This document shows positions 17,518-26,277 of a DNA stretch of 64,000 nt, piece after piece. The position numbers were made by a program, and so were the translations under genes. Source of the stretch: Paludibacteraceae bacterium. Its GTDB lineage: Bacteria > Bacteroidota > Bacteroidia > Bacteroidales > Paludibacteraceae. Every line of letters begins with the position of its first letter. Position 1 is the stretch's first letter. The notes beneath the pieces are model-generated. The model saw only the letters and a program-made list of their open reading frames with translations. It made no database searches and was not told the origin of the DNA. The DNA is taken from contig JAFOYE010000011.1 in assembly GCA_017391525.1 (NCBI GenBank), forward strand, positions 124,001 through 188,000. Direction: 5' to 3'.

Positions 17518-17931
17518 TTACACTGCTCGGAAGACCTCAAGGATAGGTGAGCGGGTGATGGAGATCACTTCGCAGTCAAGATTGCTTACCGATTGGTGAA
17601 GCGATTTGTTCGCTTCGGTGATATTACCTGCTTGTACATAGATAGTTACAGCTTTGCGTTTCTCCTTACCGTTATCCTCAATGGTGATCATCTCCACGCG
17701 TGCTTTGTACCATTGGTCACCCTCTGGATTAGGGATGAGATCGTAGAACTGTACTTGCTTACAACTCTTGGTTTCCCATTCACCAGAAATGTATTTTTGA
17801 ATCTCGCCGAGAAGACGCTCTTCCACATCGGCTGCGGTAAGACCTTCAACGAGATAGGTTTCTTTGACTGCTTTAGGATTATCCTCGCCTGTTTGGCGGG
17901 TATAAGAGATTTTAAGTTCGTAGAATATCAT
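17518..17931 (-). CDS. DUF4494 domain protein
   Basis: 137 aa, cytoplasmic, no signal peptide. The sequence fits the Bacteroidetes DUF4494 family: an N-terminal strand YELKISYTR, then ETYLVEGLTAADVEERLLGEI, a KARVEMITI strand, VTIYVQAGN and a C-terminal VISITRSPILEVF. The family is small and widespread in the phylum, with no known function. It is 28 bp downstream of the phosphatase-like gene and 46 bp upstream of yggS, so probably in the same transcript. Confidence 0.85.
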   Translation of the reverse strand: MIFYELKISYTRQTGEDNPKAVKETYLVEGLTAADVEERLLGEIQKYISGEWETKSCKQVQFYDLIPNPEGDQWYKARVEMITIEDNGKEKRKAVTIYVQAGNITEANKSLHQSVSNLDCEVISITRSPILEVFRAV

Positions 17932-17959
17932 AAGTGTAAGTTTTATTCAATACTAAAGT

Positions 17960-19438
17960 TTATTCCATAGGACTAATGAGCGACTTGATTTCCGTAGCGT
18001 TGATCTTGTGGTCTGGAAAATATTTGGTACTATGGGACCAGAAGAGTACTGGAATAATTGGTTCTTGTTGGATGACATGGTCAAATGTCGTCGACTCATC
18101 ACTATCTAAGATCCAATTATCTTGTAGCTTGAAATAGACATCGCCTGCATGTCTGCGGTATACTGAAATCTTTTCATCTGATAAGACTGCGTCGTGGATA
18201 GGATATGCTATCTTCATACCCTCGAACTCCATTATGAAGTTGGCTACTTGTCGTTGGATAGCCTCTAGCGAAAGCCCTTTTTTCTCAATAAGTAATCGGT
18301 TAAGATAGACAAATGGTCCATGTGCTCCGAGTACCCATTTCTCATGACCGTATGCGGCTATCAAATAAGCTCCTACTAACGCAGCTACGCGGTCGGTGTT
18401 AAAATGTTTGATAGGTATATTAGCCATTCTCATAGTTTCCAAAGAATATCCTTTGATAGGGCGACCCACAACTAGCATCTGATAGTTATCTCTACCTATT
18501 CGTTGGTTGAGTTCTGTAAATAATCTGCCTAGATCTTTGTTGATACCCAAATATAGGTCCGTTTGCTCGATGGTAGTAATCATATCAGACTCAGCATTAG
18601 GCGATATGGTGTTGAGTTGCAAAACAAGTAAGTCCGGTGTGTGGTCGTTACCTAACTGGTGACTCGCTTGTAGTTCTAGTGCTAGGTCTATCACTTGACT
18701 ATTAGATGCAGGAGAATTGAAGAAAACCTTGTCTAAAGAATAGGAGAAAGGTATTCTAATTTGTGAAGTTAGTGGTAGAGGATATGACTCAATGTTCATA
18801 CTAGGTTTCCATTCATTGGAAAGAATAGAGTTAACACTTTGTCTCACATTCATATTGTCTGCTGCGGTAGGTAATCCCTCTGGATAGAAATTTGTTGTAG
18901 CCCATTTGAGATGGATATCGTCTATCCAGCAGCAAGCATTGGCTCCGTGTCCAGCCATCAATATAGTGGCTTCAGGTTGTAGTCCGACTGCGTAGATTTT
19001 GGAGTTCACACCATAAGCCATTCGCCATTCGTCTGTAATGGTTGTAGAGGTAATGGATCGTGGCGAAAGGTGCAAAGAGGTACCTATGCCATCGTTCTTA
19101 TCATCATGTAATATAGATTGAATGGGGTATAAGCTGTTAGAACGATCATAGTAGTTATCCGCCATGATACCATGGTTGTTAGGTGTAGTACCAGTCATGA
19201 GGGTTGCCATCGTCTCTTGTCCACCATAAACCTGATGTTTAAAAACAGCTGTGGTTTGGTATGCTTCTTCCATTAGTTTATATAACCCACCATTAGACCA
19301 GTGAGGACGAAGAGAATTGAGGTTCTCTTGGGTCATACCATCAACAACCACAAAGACAGTGAGTCGTGGTTGAGCTAACGTCATGAGAGAAAAGAGGATG
19401 AGTACTATCGATGTACAAAATATACGAGTCGTGCGCAT
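17960..19438 (-). CDS. Secreted alkaline-phosphatase-like protein, active site apparently degraded
   Basis: 492 aa with a signal peptide (1-22, LMTLAQ). The fold is suggested by FVVVDGMTQENL, TLMTGTTPNNHGIMADNYYDR and LGAHGPF, as in Bacteroidetes PafA-type alkaline phosphatases. In PafA the Thr nucleophile sits in a T-x-P-G-H segment just before the TG motif; here the segment is VYGGQETM with no Thr at that place. The metal-binding D-x-x-x-H and T-A-D-H-G motifs also appear replaced (NTISPNAESD, LVVGRP). This may be a non-catalytic relative or one with a changed mechanism. It overlaps the upstream Lnb-like gene by 34 bp. Confidence 0.75.
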   Translation of the reverse strand: MRTTRIFCTSIVLILFSLMTLAQPRLTVFVVVDGMTQENLNSLRPHWSNGGLYKLMEEAYQTTAVFKHQVYGGQETMATLMTGTTPNNHGIMADNYYDRSNSLYPIQSILHDDKNDGIGTSLHLSPRSITSTTITDEWRMAYGVNSKIYAVGLQPEATILMAGHGANACCWIDDIHLKWATTNFYPEGLPTAADNMNVRQSVNSILSNEWKPSMNIESYPLPLTSQIRIPFSYSLDKVFFNSPASNSQVIDLALELQASHQLGNDHTPDLLVLQLNTISPNAESDMITTIEQTDLYLGINKDLGRLFTELNQRIGRDNYQMLVVGRPIKGYSLETMRMANIPIKHFNTDRVAALVGAYLIAAYGHEKWVLGAHGPFVYLNRLLIEKKGLSLEAIQRQVANFIMEFEGMKIAYPIHDAVLSDEKISVYRRHAGDVYFKLQDNWILDSDESTTFDHVIQQEPIIPVLFWSHSTKYFPDHKINATEIKSLISPME

Positions 19439-20409
19439 AGATGAATAGTTGGGAATAGAATCAATCTCCAGTTAAAACCAACCAATGGGTGGCATGAGAA
19501 GAATGTTAGGAATATTACTAATGCAATGAGGATCAGGTAGATAAATCCGAGTACGGCATCTACACCCCATGATAAGCGTTTGCGACGTCTATCATAGTAG
19601 GATAGTAGCGTCATGAGAATAGCAAAGATGCATATGACAGGCCAACAATTGGCATACCAAGGTACTTCTACAACATCAAAATCTCCTGTGTTGCTAGTTT
19701 TGACCAATGGTGTGCCATCCGATAGTTTAGCCTGGGCAAAGTATCGCATGAGTTCCTCTGGTAGGAAGAGGCGTTGCTCATTGGTCATAGGAACATCAGC
19801 ATCACTTCCGAAAACAAGATTGATACCAAAATCTACCCAGGAGTTGGAGCCTGTGTAGTGAGATATAGCTGTGCGATAATCGGTTCCGCAAAAACCCTTG
19901 TAATCAGAGATAATTGTGTCTTGCAGAGCATTTTTGATGAGGTAGTATGGTCGAGTGGCACAGTTGTCAAAGACAAAATTATACAAATAGTGTCGGTTCT
20001 CTGGTTGATAGTTGATCATCAACGCATCTGCGATGCGCAGTTTCTGTTCTTGGGTGAGGTTGAGCTCTTGCCAATAGATACGGCGGCCAATACTGCCGTA
20101 GAATTGTACAAAATGTTCATAATCCTCAATTCCCAATTGATAGTAAGTCTCACCTTTGACAAACTTGATATAAAAATCATCTGACATCAGGTTGAAGATT
20201 CCATAGTTGAAGACAATGTCTATGTCCTGCACTGGATCAATGATACGTATACCTGAATGACCATACTTGGACCATACTTGTTCACCTTGGGTGCAAGTTA
20301 TGAGTTGTATCTGAGCTTGATCGCTGAGATTCTGCAGTTGCTCATGAAGTGAGGCTGACGATACCCACTGAGAGAGTGCTATAAATAAAATAAGGATGTA
20401 TTTACGCAT
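19405..20409 (-). CDS. DUF4105 / Lnb-type lipoprotein N-acyltransferase-like membrane protein
   Basis: 334 aa. It has a signal peptide (1-19), a periplasmic DUF4105 domain (about 20-235) and three or four C-terminal membrane helices. DUF4105 is now linked to Lnb, the lipoprotein N-acyltransferase described in Bacteroides. Conserved family features seen are SKYGHSGIRI, FNYGIFN, KGETYYQLG, NFVFDNCATRP and the GTDYR segment. The role in lipoprotein triacylation is inferred from the family. The gene overlaps both neighbours (8 bp and 34 bp), which suggests translational coupling and a shared envelope role. Confidence 0.8.
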   Translation of the reverse strand: MRKYILILFIALSQWVSSASLHEQLQNLSDQAQIQLITCTQGEQVWSKYGHSGIRIIDPVQDIDIVFNYGIFNLMSDDFYIKFVKGETYYQLGIEDYEHFVQFYGSIGRRIYWQELNLTQEQKLRIADALMINYQPENRHYLYNFVFDNCATRPYYLIKNALQDTIISDYKGFCGTDYRTAISHYTGSNSWVDFGINLVFGSDADVPMTNEQRLFLPEELMRYFAQAKLSDGTPLVKTSNTGDFDVVEVPWYANCWPVICIFAILMTLLSYYDRRRKRLSWGVDAVLGFIYLILIALVIFLTFFSCHPLVGFNWRLILFPTIHLCARLVYFVHR

Positions 20410-21034
20410 AAATCAATAATAAGTTAGGGAGAAGTACACAGAGTAGACCCAATAAGAATCCACCTACGACTTGCAATGGTGTATGTGCTTTGAGGTATAA
20501 TCTAGCGTACATCAAAAATAATGCTAGCATCAATACGATAAACATTAAAAGGTATGGAACATTTTCTGCATAAAATGCGTATGTGCATATGCCACCTAAT
20601 AATCCGCCAATACCTGTGAGATGAGCTGATATCTTCCAAGTACGGTTGATGATAGTCACGGCTATTAAAGTAATGATGACACACAAACTAATAGTGATTA
20701 ATAGCAGTGGTAGTTGGACATAACTGATCAAAAAATATATCCAAAACATATACGCGATAATGGTATACACGTATGGTATCGTACGCTGTTCTGGATTGTC
20801 TAAGTGCAAAGAATCAATACGTTTAGTTTTCCAGAGGAAAAAGATAATCGATGCAGGGATAACAAAGGTGAAAAATGCAGTACCAGCTATGGCTATCGTT
20901 TGTATAGATGTGGGTATGTCATCATATATCTTGACAGCGTCTATCAAGAATAAAATGATACCATATGTAGGTAGCAACAGCGGATGTAGTAGAATACTAT
21001 ATGCCTTAGCTAGTATGGATAGTGTCTTTTGCAT
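20402..21034 (-). CDS. PAP2-like integral membrane protein
   Basis: 210 aa with about six membrane helices. HLTGIGGLLGG and ARLYLKAHTPLQVVGG resemble the last two motifs of PAP2-type phosphatases (S-G-H-x and R-x-Y-x-x-x-H-x-x-x-D), but the first KX6RP motif is not clear and the Asp of the third motif is Gln. It may be a divergent lipid phosphatase or a non-catalytic relative. It starts 5 bp after rpoN ends and overlaps the Lnb-like gene by 8 bp. Confidence 0.7.
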   Translation of the reverse strand: MQKTLSILAKAYSILLHPLLLPTYGIILFLIDAVKIYDDIPTSIQTIAIAGTAFFTFVIPASIIFFLWKTKRIDSLHLDNPEQRTIPYVYTIIAYMFWIYFLISYVQLPLLLITISLCVIITLIAVTIINRTWKISAHLTGIGGLLGGICTYAFYAENVPYLLMFIVLMLALFLMYARLYLKAHTPLQVVGGFLLGLLCVLLPNLLLIYA

Positions 21035-21039
21035 ATTTG

Positions 21040-22491
21040 CTATAGTTTTTTGCGATAGCGTGCGATAGGAATATTGAGTTGGTCACGGTACTTAGCTACA
21101 GTGCGTCGAGCGATAGAGTAACCTGCTTGATGCATTGCTTGCTCCAATTCATCATCTGTCAATGGATTGGTTTTATCTTCTCGCTCAATAATCTCTTGAA
21201 GTCGTTGTTTAATCTCCCGTGTTGAAATAGTCTCACCACTATCATTGGTCATAGCCTCTGAGAAGAAGAACTTCAGCGGAAGGATTCCAAAATCGGTTTG
21301 AACGTACTTGTTGCTAAAGGTACGTGATATGGTCGATACATCGTAATTGGTTCGGTCTGCAATATCCTTGAGTACCATAGGCTTGAGATACATACTATCA
21401 CCTTGCAAGAAAAATTCACGTTGCAGTTGTACAAGAGCTTGCATGGATTTCATCATGGTCTCATTGCGTTGGCGAATGGCATCAATGAAATTGCGTGCAG
21501 AGTCGATGTATTTTTTTATTTCTTTGGTTTCTTGAGACTTTTTGTTGTCTTTTTGCGAGTACCGATCTAACATATCTGTATAATCAATAGAGACATGTAG
21601 AGGTGGTATATCGCTATTATTGAGTGAAACGACGAGTTTATCGTCATGTGTCTCTATAATAAAATCAGGAATGACTATCTCTCGGTTGATATCATTGAGT
21701 GTACCTCTCCATGCACTACCTGGCTTGGGATTAAGATGTTTAATCTCTTCGATGGCTTCTTGTAGTTGTGCATCGGTGATGGACAAGCGTTGTTTAATCT
21801 TGTTAAAGTTAGCTTTTGTAAAAGCATCAAAGTGATTGAGCAAAATATCATGAGCTATCTTTACGCTAGGAGTGGCTTCCTTGACTTTGATTTGGATTAG
21901 CAGACATTCCTGAAGGTCTTGAGCACCCACGCCTACTGGATCAAAGAGTTGGATTTGATCAATGATCTCTTGCATCTTGCTATCAGAGATGATGATATTT
22001 TCTCTAAAGCTCAAGTCGTCGACTAGTTCCTCTGTGGTGCGACGTAGGTATCCGTTCTCATCGATATTACCAACCACAAATTTCGCCACATGACGATCTG
22101 GTTTGTCCATCTTGGTGAGATAGATCTGTGACTTCAAATACTCCGCAAAACTCATTCCCATAGAGAATGGTATTTCCTCGTGTGGACGGCTATTGTTGCT
22201 AGAAGACAAAGACGTACGCTCGGATATGTCGTCGTCTTGGGTGTAGTCGTCGTAGTCAAAATCCTCGTTCTTGAGAGGATTGTCGTACTCGTCATCAGCG
22301 AAATCGTTGTCCTCTATTTCGGCAGTCTTGTCAACACCTTCTTCAAGAGCAGGATTGGTTTGTAGTTCCTCATTGATATGCGTGAGGAGTTCGCATGTGG
22401 GCAATTCCAACATACGCATCACCTGTATTTGTGCAGGTGAAAGCTTCAGCATTTGCTTCTGCGTTTGTGTGAGTGATAGTGAAGTTGCCAT
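21040..22491 (-). CDS. rpoN: RNA polymerase sigma-54 factor RpoN
   Basis: 483 aa. The activator-dependent sigma factor for -24/-12 promoters. Region I is the Gln/Leu-rich start (LSLTQTQKQMLKLSPAQIQVM), followed by an acidic linker (about 55-90). The core-binding region is central. An HTH (DIADRTNYDVSTISRTFSNKY) and the RpoN box ARRTVAKYRDQL end the protein. Length is normal. A four-heptamer array (22496-22523) ends 4 bp upstream of the start codon and fills the gap to the aminotransferase gene. A sigma-54 activator gene lies at 53899. Confidence 0.97.
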   Translation of the reverse strand: MATSLSLTQTQKQMLKLSPAQIQVMRMLELPTCELLTHINEELQTNPALEEGVDKTAEIEDNDFADDEYDNPLKNEDFDYDDYTQDDDISERTSLSSSNNSRPHEEIPFSMGMSFAEYLKSQIYLTKMDKPDRHVAKFVVGNIDENGYLRRTTEELVDDLSFRENIIISDSKMQEIIDQIQLFDPVGVGAQDLQECLLIQIKVKEATPSVKIAHDILLNHFDAFTKANFNKIKQRLSITDAQLQEAIEEIKHLNPKPGSAWRGTLNDINREIVIPDFIIETHDDKLVVSLNNSDIPPLHVSIDYTDMLDRYSQKDNKKSQETKEIKKYIDSARNFIDAIRQRNETMMKSMQALVQLQREFFLQGDSMYLKPMVLKDIADRTNYDVSTISRTFSNKYVQTDFGILPLKFFFSEAMTNDSGETISTREIKQRLQEIIEREDKTNPLTDDELEQAMHQAGYSIARRTVAKYRDQLNIPIARYRKKL

Positions 22492-22495
22492 TTTA

Positions 22496-22523
22496 GTTTA
22501 GAGTTTAATGTTTAGTGTTTAGT
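22496..22523. repeat. Heptamer array just upstream of rpoN, four units
   Basis: Units GTTTAGA, GTTTAAT, GTTTAGT and GTTTAGT. The array spans the 27-bp gap and the last bases of the preceding gene. A shorter relative (GTTTAGTGTTTAGT) follows the HAD gene start at 16538. Confidence 0.8.
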
Positions 22524-23655
22524 GTTGGGCGTCAATAGCCTGTAGCACATGGGTAGTGATATACTCAAGTTGCTCGTCATCTAGCTCGGTATGCATAGGC
22601 AATGACAGCACGCAAGCAGCTAGTTTCTCTGCTACAGGAAAATCGCCTACTTGATAGCGTGAATCTTGGTATGCCTTCTGCATATGCAATGGTATAGGGT
22701 AGTAAACCATAGCAGGTATCTCTGCGGCAGCTAGTGCCTCTCGCAACGCATCTCGATCCACATCCTTTAGACGCAATGTGTATTGATGGAAAACGTGTGT
22801 AGAACGTTCATCTCGCACAGGGATAAGAATATGCTCGTGATTGGCAAATGCATGATCATAGTATGCTGCGGCCTTTTGTCTTGCTGCTATGTATTCGTTG
22901 AGTTGAGGCAGTTTGACATCCAAGATGGCCGCTTGGATACTATCTAAGCGTGAATTGACACCCACTTGATCATGGTGGTAACGAATAACCATACCATGAT
23001 TAGCAATAGCACGCATTTGTGCAGCTAGTTCATCATCATTGGTGAAGATGGCTCCACCATCACCATAGCAACCGAGGTTCTTAGAAGGGAAGAAACTGGT
23101 ACAACCTATGTGGCCTATTGTAGCTGCTTGCTTCTTAGTGCCATCAGCGAATGTGTACTCTGCTCCAATTGCTTGGCATGCATCTTCTACCACATAGAGA
23201 TTGTGCTCTTGTGCGATAGACATGATAGCTTCCATATCTGCACATTGGCCAAAGAGGTGAACAGGTACAATAGCCTTGGTGCGTGGAGTGATAGCTTTAC
23301 GAATGGAATCTACCGAAATATTCATTGTGTCCCAATCCACATCCACTACCACTGGGGTTAACCCTAATAGTGCAACCACTTCGGCTGTGGCAATAAAGGT
23401 GAAAGTAGGGGTAATCACTTCATCACCAGGTTTGAGTCCTAGTGCCATCAATGCTATTTGAAGAGCATCTGTTCCATTACCAACAGGGATAACATGTTTA
23501 GCACCAGTATAGTTCTCTAGGTTTTTTTGAAAAGAACTAACTGCTGGACCTTTGATAAAACTAGCGGAATCAATGACCGCTTGGATACCCTTGTCTATAT
23601 CAGATTTAATGTGTTGGTACTGCGTCTGCAGATCTACCATTTGAATTTTTTTCAT
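22519..23655 (-). CDS. DegT/DnrJ/EryC1/StrS family sugar aminotransferase
   Basis: 378 aa from the ATG at 23655; a longer TTG start at 23667 is less likely. PLP-dependent enzyme that aminates keto-sugar nucleotides for polysaccharide or O-antigen synthesis. Motifs: GNGTDALQIAL (phosphate site), PTFTFIATAEV, VPVHLFGQ, EDACQAIGAEY and the Schiff-base Lys in FFPSKNLGCYGDGG, with an NSRLDSIQAAIL substrate loop. WbpE/VioA-type relatives fit best; the exact substrate is unknown. The start overlaps the upstream cdaR-like gene by 50 bp. No other sugar-nucleotide gene lies nearby. Confidence 0.9.
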   Translation of the reverse strand: MKKIQMVDLQTQYQHIKSDIDKGIQAVIDSASFIKGPAVSSFQKNLENYTGAKHVIPVGNGTDALQIALMALGLKPGDEVITPTFTFIATAEVVALLGLTPVVVDVDWDTMNISVDSIRKAITPRTKAIVPVHLFGQCADMEAIMSIAQEHNLYVVEDACQAIGAEYTFADGTKKQAATIGHIGCTSFFPSKNLGCYGDGGAIFTNDDELAAQMRAIANHGMVIRYHHDQVGVNSRLDSIQAAILDVKLPQLNEYIAARQKAAAYYDHAFANHEHILIPVRDERSTHVFHQYTLRLKDVDRDALREALAAAEIPAMVYYPIPLHMQKAYQDSRYQVGDFPVAEKLAACVLSLPMHTELDDEQLEYITTHVLQAIDAQH

Positions 23656-24628
23656 GTTTTTTCTCAATAATATACTCTACCGATGAAGGATAGATACGAA
23701 TATTGGATACATACGGACTTGTTGTCTCTATTTCTATAGGGAGTACATCGCTAACTTGTTTTGGGTAGCGACAAATAGCGGTAAAATCCTCTTTTTTAAC
23801 CTTTGTATGGTTTGAGAATCCGACTTGTACAGTTACTTTGGTTGTTGGTTTAGGGAATAGACGAACTTCTTCGTCATATGGTTTACCAATAACTTGGATA
23901 GGGATGTCGTAGGTTAACTCTGTATACTGTTCCGCAAAGCATTTGACTTTGACTTGTGTTTGAATGGCACGTATGTTAGCGGGTATTTGTAATGGGACAG
24001 CCTTGATTGTATCTTTTTTCAAGTTGTTGAGGATCAAGCTGTCTGTGTAGATATAGTTGACTTTTCGTAACGCTCGGTCACTTCCGAAGATGGATATGCT
24101 ATCCATAAATAGTTCAGGTTCGTTGGTTAAGAAATGTTGAGGTGCACTATTGACTTTTGCTCTCAAAATAATAGGAACCTTTTTTTCGCTTTGATAAACA
24201 TATTCAGACTCTATTCGTTGAGGCTGAACCTCAAGGATCGTTGTTGTTCCTGGTAGTACATTTTGCAACTGTGAGTGAAGCATATCTGCAGTCAATACGA
24301 TGCTACCTTCTTTGGACTTAAAGAGTTCAGTTACGTTGATCGTCACCGTTAATTGTTTATCCACAAGTTGACGTAATTGTCGGCCCTTGTCACGAATATG
24401 TACGTCAAGGTATTTAGGTAATGGTGTGGTGAACGCAATGCGATCAGCCACACCATTATAGTTGACTTGAATGCGAATGGTCTCGTCTCTCAGAGAAGAC
24501 ATGCTATGTCCCCACCAAAAGGTTGTTACAATTCCAACAAACACTAGAAAGACGACGATGTCTTTGCTAACCAACCAACGCCAATAGCGTGTGATTTTTT
24601 GTTTGTATGTTCGCACTCTAGGTTGCAT
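23606..24628 (-). CDS. CdaR/YbbR-domain membrane-anchored protein
   Basis: 340 aa. One N-terminal membrane helix (about 22-42) with a basic cytoplasmic start, then a large extracytoplasmic part of YbbR-like repeats (strand patterns such as PLPKYLDVHIRDKG, IILRAKV and VPLQIPANI). In Firmicutes CdaR regulates the diadenylate cyclase CdaA. In Bacteroidetes this gene usually sits next to yajC and nusB, as here, and its role is not settled. It lies 2 bp after yajC and overlaps the aminotransferase gene. Confidence 0.85.
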   Translation of the reverse strand: MQPRVRTYKQKITRYWRWLVSKDIVVFLVFVGIVTTFWWGHSMSSLRDETIRIQVNYNGVADRIAFTTPLPKYLDVHIRDKGRQLRQLVDKQLTVTINVTELFKSKEGSIVLTADMLHSQLQNVLPGTTTILEVQPQRIESEYVYQSEKKVPIILRAKVNSAPQHFLTNEPELFMDSISIFGSDRALRKVNYIYTDSLILNNLKKDTIKAVPLQIPANIRAIQTQVKVKCFAEQYTELTYDIPIQVIGKPYDEEVRLFPKPTTKVTVQVGFSNHTKVKKEDFTAICRYPKQVSDVLPIEIETTSPYVSNIRIYPSSVEYIIEKKHEKNSNGRSADAVPTH

Positions 24629-24630
24629 AC

Positions 24631-25173
24631 TTATTTCTTATCAGCAACTTCTTGTGCTTGGTGAACATCGTCAGCAGCAACATAAATGCTACCCTTGTCC
24701 ATCTTGATAACAACGTCCTTAGCAACCTCAATCAAGAATGTTGTTTCGTTCACTTCCTTGATGATACCATAGATACCACCTGCAGAAATAACGCGGTCTC
24801 CTTTCTTGAGTGCATCACGTTGCTTTTGCAATTCTTTTTGTTTCTTTTGTTGTGGACGGATCATGAAGAAGTAGAAAATTACGAAAATCGCAATCATCAT
24901 AATCCAAAAAGACCAACTACTACCTTGTTGCTCTTGAGCAGGAGTAGGCTGTGCAGAAGTTGTGCTAGTGCTTAATCCTGATTCTGAACTTACAGTTTTA
25001 GTTTGTTCTGCATCAGTGCTACCATTGTCTGCTGGAACTGAAGGATCTGCATCTGTAACTACTTCTTGTGCTTCAGCAACTACTGCTTCAGCTACTTGTT
25101 CTTGAGCCATAACAGCAACGCTTCCAAAGGTGAGCATTGCCAAAACTGTAAGGTTTACAAAAATTTTTTTCAT
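24631..25173 (-). CDS. yajC: Preprotein translocase accessory subunit YajC, with an N-terminal extension
   Basis: 180 aa against about 110 in E. coli. The core is a membrane helix (about 88-106) followed by IRPQQKKQKELQKQRDALKK and a small beta domain with GDRVISAGGIYG and VIKMDKGSI. YajC joins SecDF at the Sec translocon. The extra 85 residues are a cleavable-looking signal peptide (VMAQE) plus an Ala/Ser/Thr-rich acidic linker, a form seen in Bacteroidetes. The gene is 27 bp downstream of nusB. Confidence 0.93.
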   Translation of the reverse strand: MKKIFVNLTVLAMLTFGSVAVMAQEQVAEAVVAEAQEVVTDADPSVPADNGSTDAEQTKTVSSESGLSTSTTSAQPTPAQEQQGSSWSFWIMMIAIFVIFYFFMIRPQQKKQKELQKQRDALKKGDRVISAGGIYGIIKEVNETTFLIEVAKDVVIKMDKGSIYVAADDVHQAQEVADKK

Positions 25174-25200
25174 ACAATTTGCTTAGTAAAAAAGTTTATA

Positions 25201-26157
25201 TTAGTTTTGTTTTTTGATTACTTTGAAAAGAACATTCTCTTTTTTCAATTCGAGAGCTACATTGTTCAATACACCATTGATGAATTGGTGGCTCTTGTCG
25301 CTAGAATACTCTTTGGCCAATTCGATATACTCATTCATCGAAATCTCAAGGGCGATTTCGTTGAAGTTGACAATCTCCGAAATGGCTTGGAGCAAGATGA
25401 TTTGATCCATGTATGCCACACGCTCTGCATCCCAATTGCGCAAGGATTTGCTGATCAATTCTTTGTATTCATCTGCGTTCTCAATAGTTAGTCGGAGAAG
25501 ATCTTTAGCAAAAGCCAACTCTTCTTCTGAGGTGAACATTTCCAATAATGGTTGCTCATCACCATTTTCCTCTTTGAATTGTTTGATGGTTTTCACCACA
25601 TAGGTTAATATTTGATCCATATCTGTGGTCCATCCATGATGATCAAGCGCCACTTCCATTTCCTCTAGTGCAGCTTGCAGGTCTTCATTTCCAATCAACA
25701 AGTTGCCATAAATCTTACGCCATAGCATCTTGTCATCCTCAAATGTAGGTGCCTCAAGTTGCATATACTCTTGGTAGAAAGGCTCTTGAATCAATTGCTT
25801 GTAGACAGCTATCACACCATTCATACCAGTGTCCCATCGCATATGGTTATCTTCCAAATAATGACGCAAAACACGATTATTGAACAAGTGTCTTGATATG
25901 CGATTATTTACAAAATGGTAGTTAGGGGTATATTCTTGGTGTGTAACAGCTGCGCGTTGCTTGTTTTCAGCTATTTGCTCTTCGGCATATGTGACCAATT
26001 CATCTGCAAAAGCTAACATAGCCATATACAAGCTATAGGTGCTAGAGAAACTTTTAAGCAACTCTTTGCGTGCTGTCAATGGGGTTTTGTCGCCATCTTT
26101 GTAATAGGCAAAGAGGGTTTGTAGGACTTTTGTTCGTACGAGTGTTCTGTTAATCAT
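25201..26157 (-). CDS. nusB: Transcription antitermination factor NusB
   Basis: 318 aa, the long Bacteroidetes form (E. coli NusB has 139). The N-terminus MINRTLVRTKVLQTLFAYY carries the first NusB helix. The C-terminal half holds the RNA-binding fold, with DQIILLQAISEI, ALEISMNEYIELAKEYSS and FINGVLN. NusB with S10 promotes rRNA antitermination. It has its own promoter 45 bp upstream and is the first gene of the nusB-yajC-cdaR run. Confidence 0.95.
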   Translation of the reverse strand: MINRTLVRTKVLQTLFAYYKDGDKTPLTARKELLKSFSSTYSLYMAMLAFADELVTYAEEQIAENKQRAAVTHQEYTPNYHFVNNRISRHLFNNRVLRHYLEDNHMRWDTGMNGVIAVYKQLIQEPFYQEYMQLEAPTFEDDKMLWRKIYGNLLIGNEDLQAALEEMEVALDHHGWTTDMDQILTYVVKTIKQFKEENGDEQPLLEMFTSEEELAFAKDLLRLTIENADEYKELISKSLRNWDAERVAYMDQIILLQAISEIVNFNEIALEISMNEYIELAKEYSSDKSHQFINGVLNNVALELKKENVLFKVIKKQN

Positions 26158-26201
26158 ATAGGGTGACTTCTATAAAATACCTTAAATTCCAAATTACGCT
26201 G

Positions 26202-26232
26202 CAAAGTTACACAATTTTTTGCATATATGCAA
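26202..26232 (-). promoter_or_regulatory. nusB promoter
   Basis: Minus-strand TAACTTTG (26202-26209), a 20-bp spacer and TTG (26230-26232). Confidence 0.75.
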
Positions 26233-26277
26233 TGATTTTAAATAAAATATTTTTTGCTGGCTTTTTTCGACTAATTC

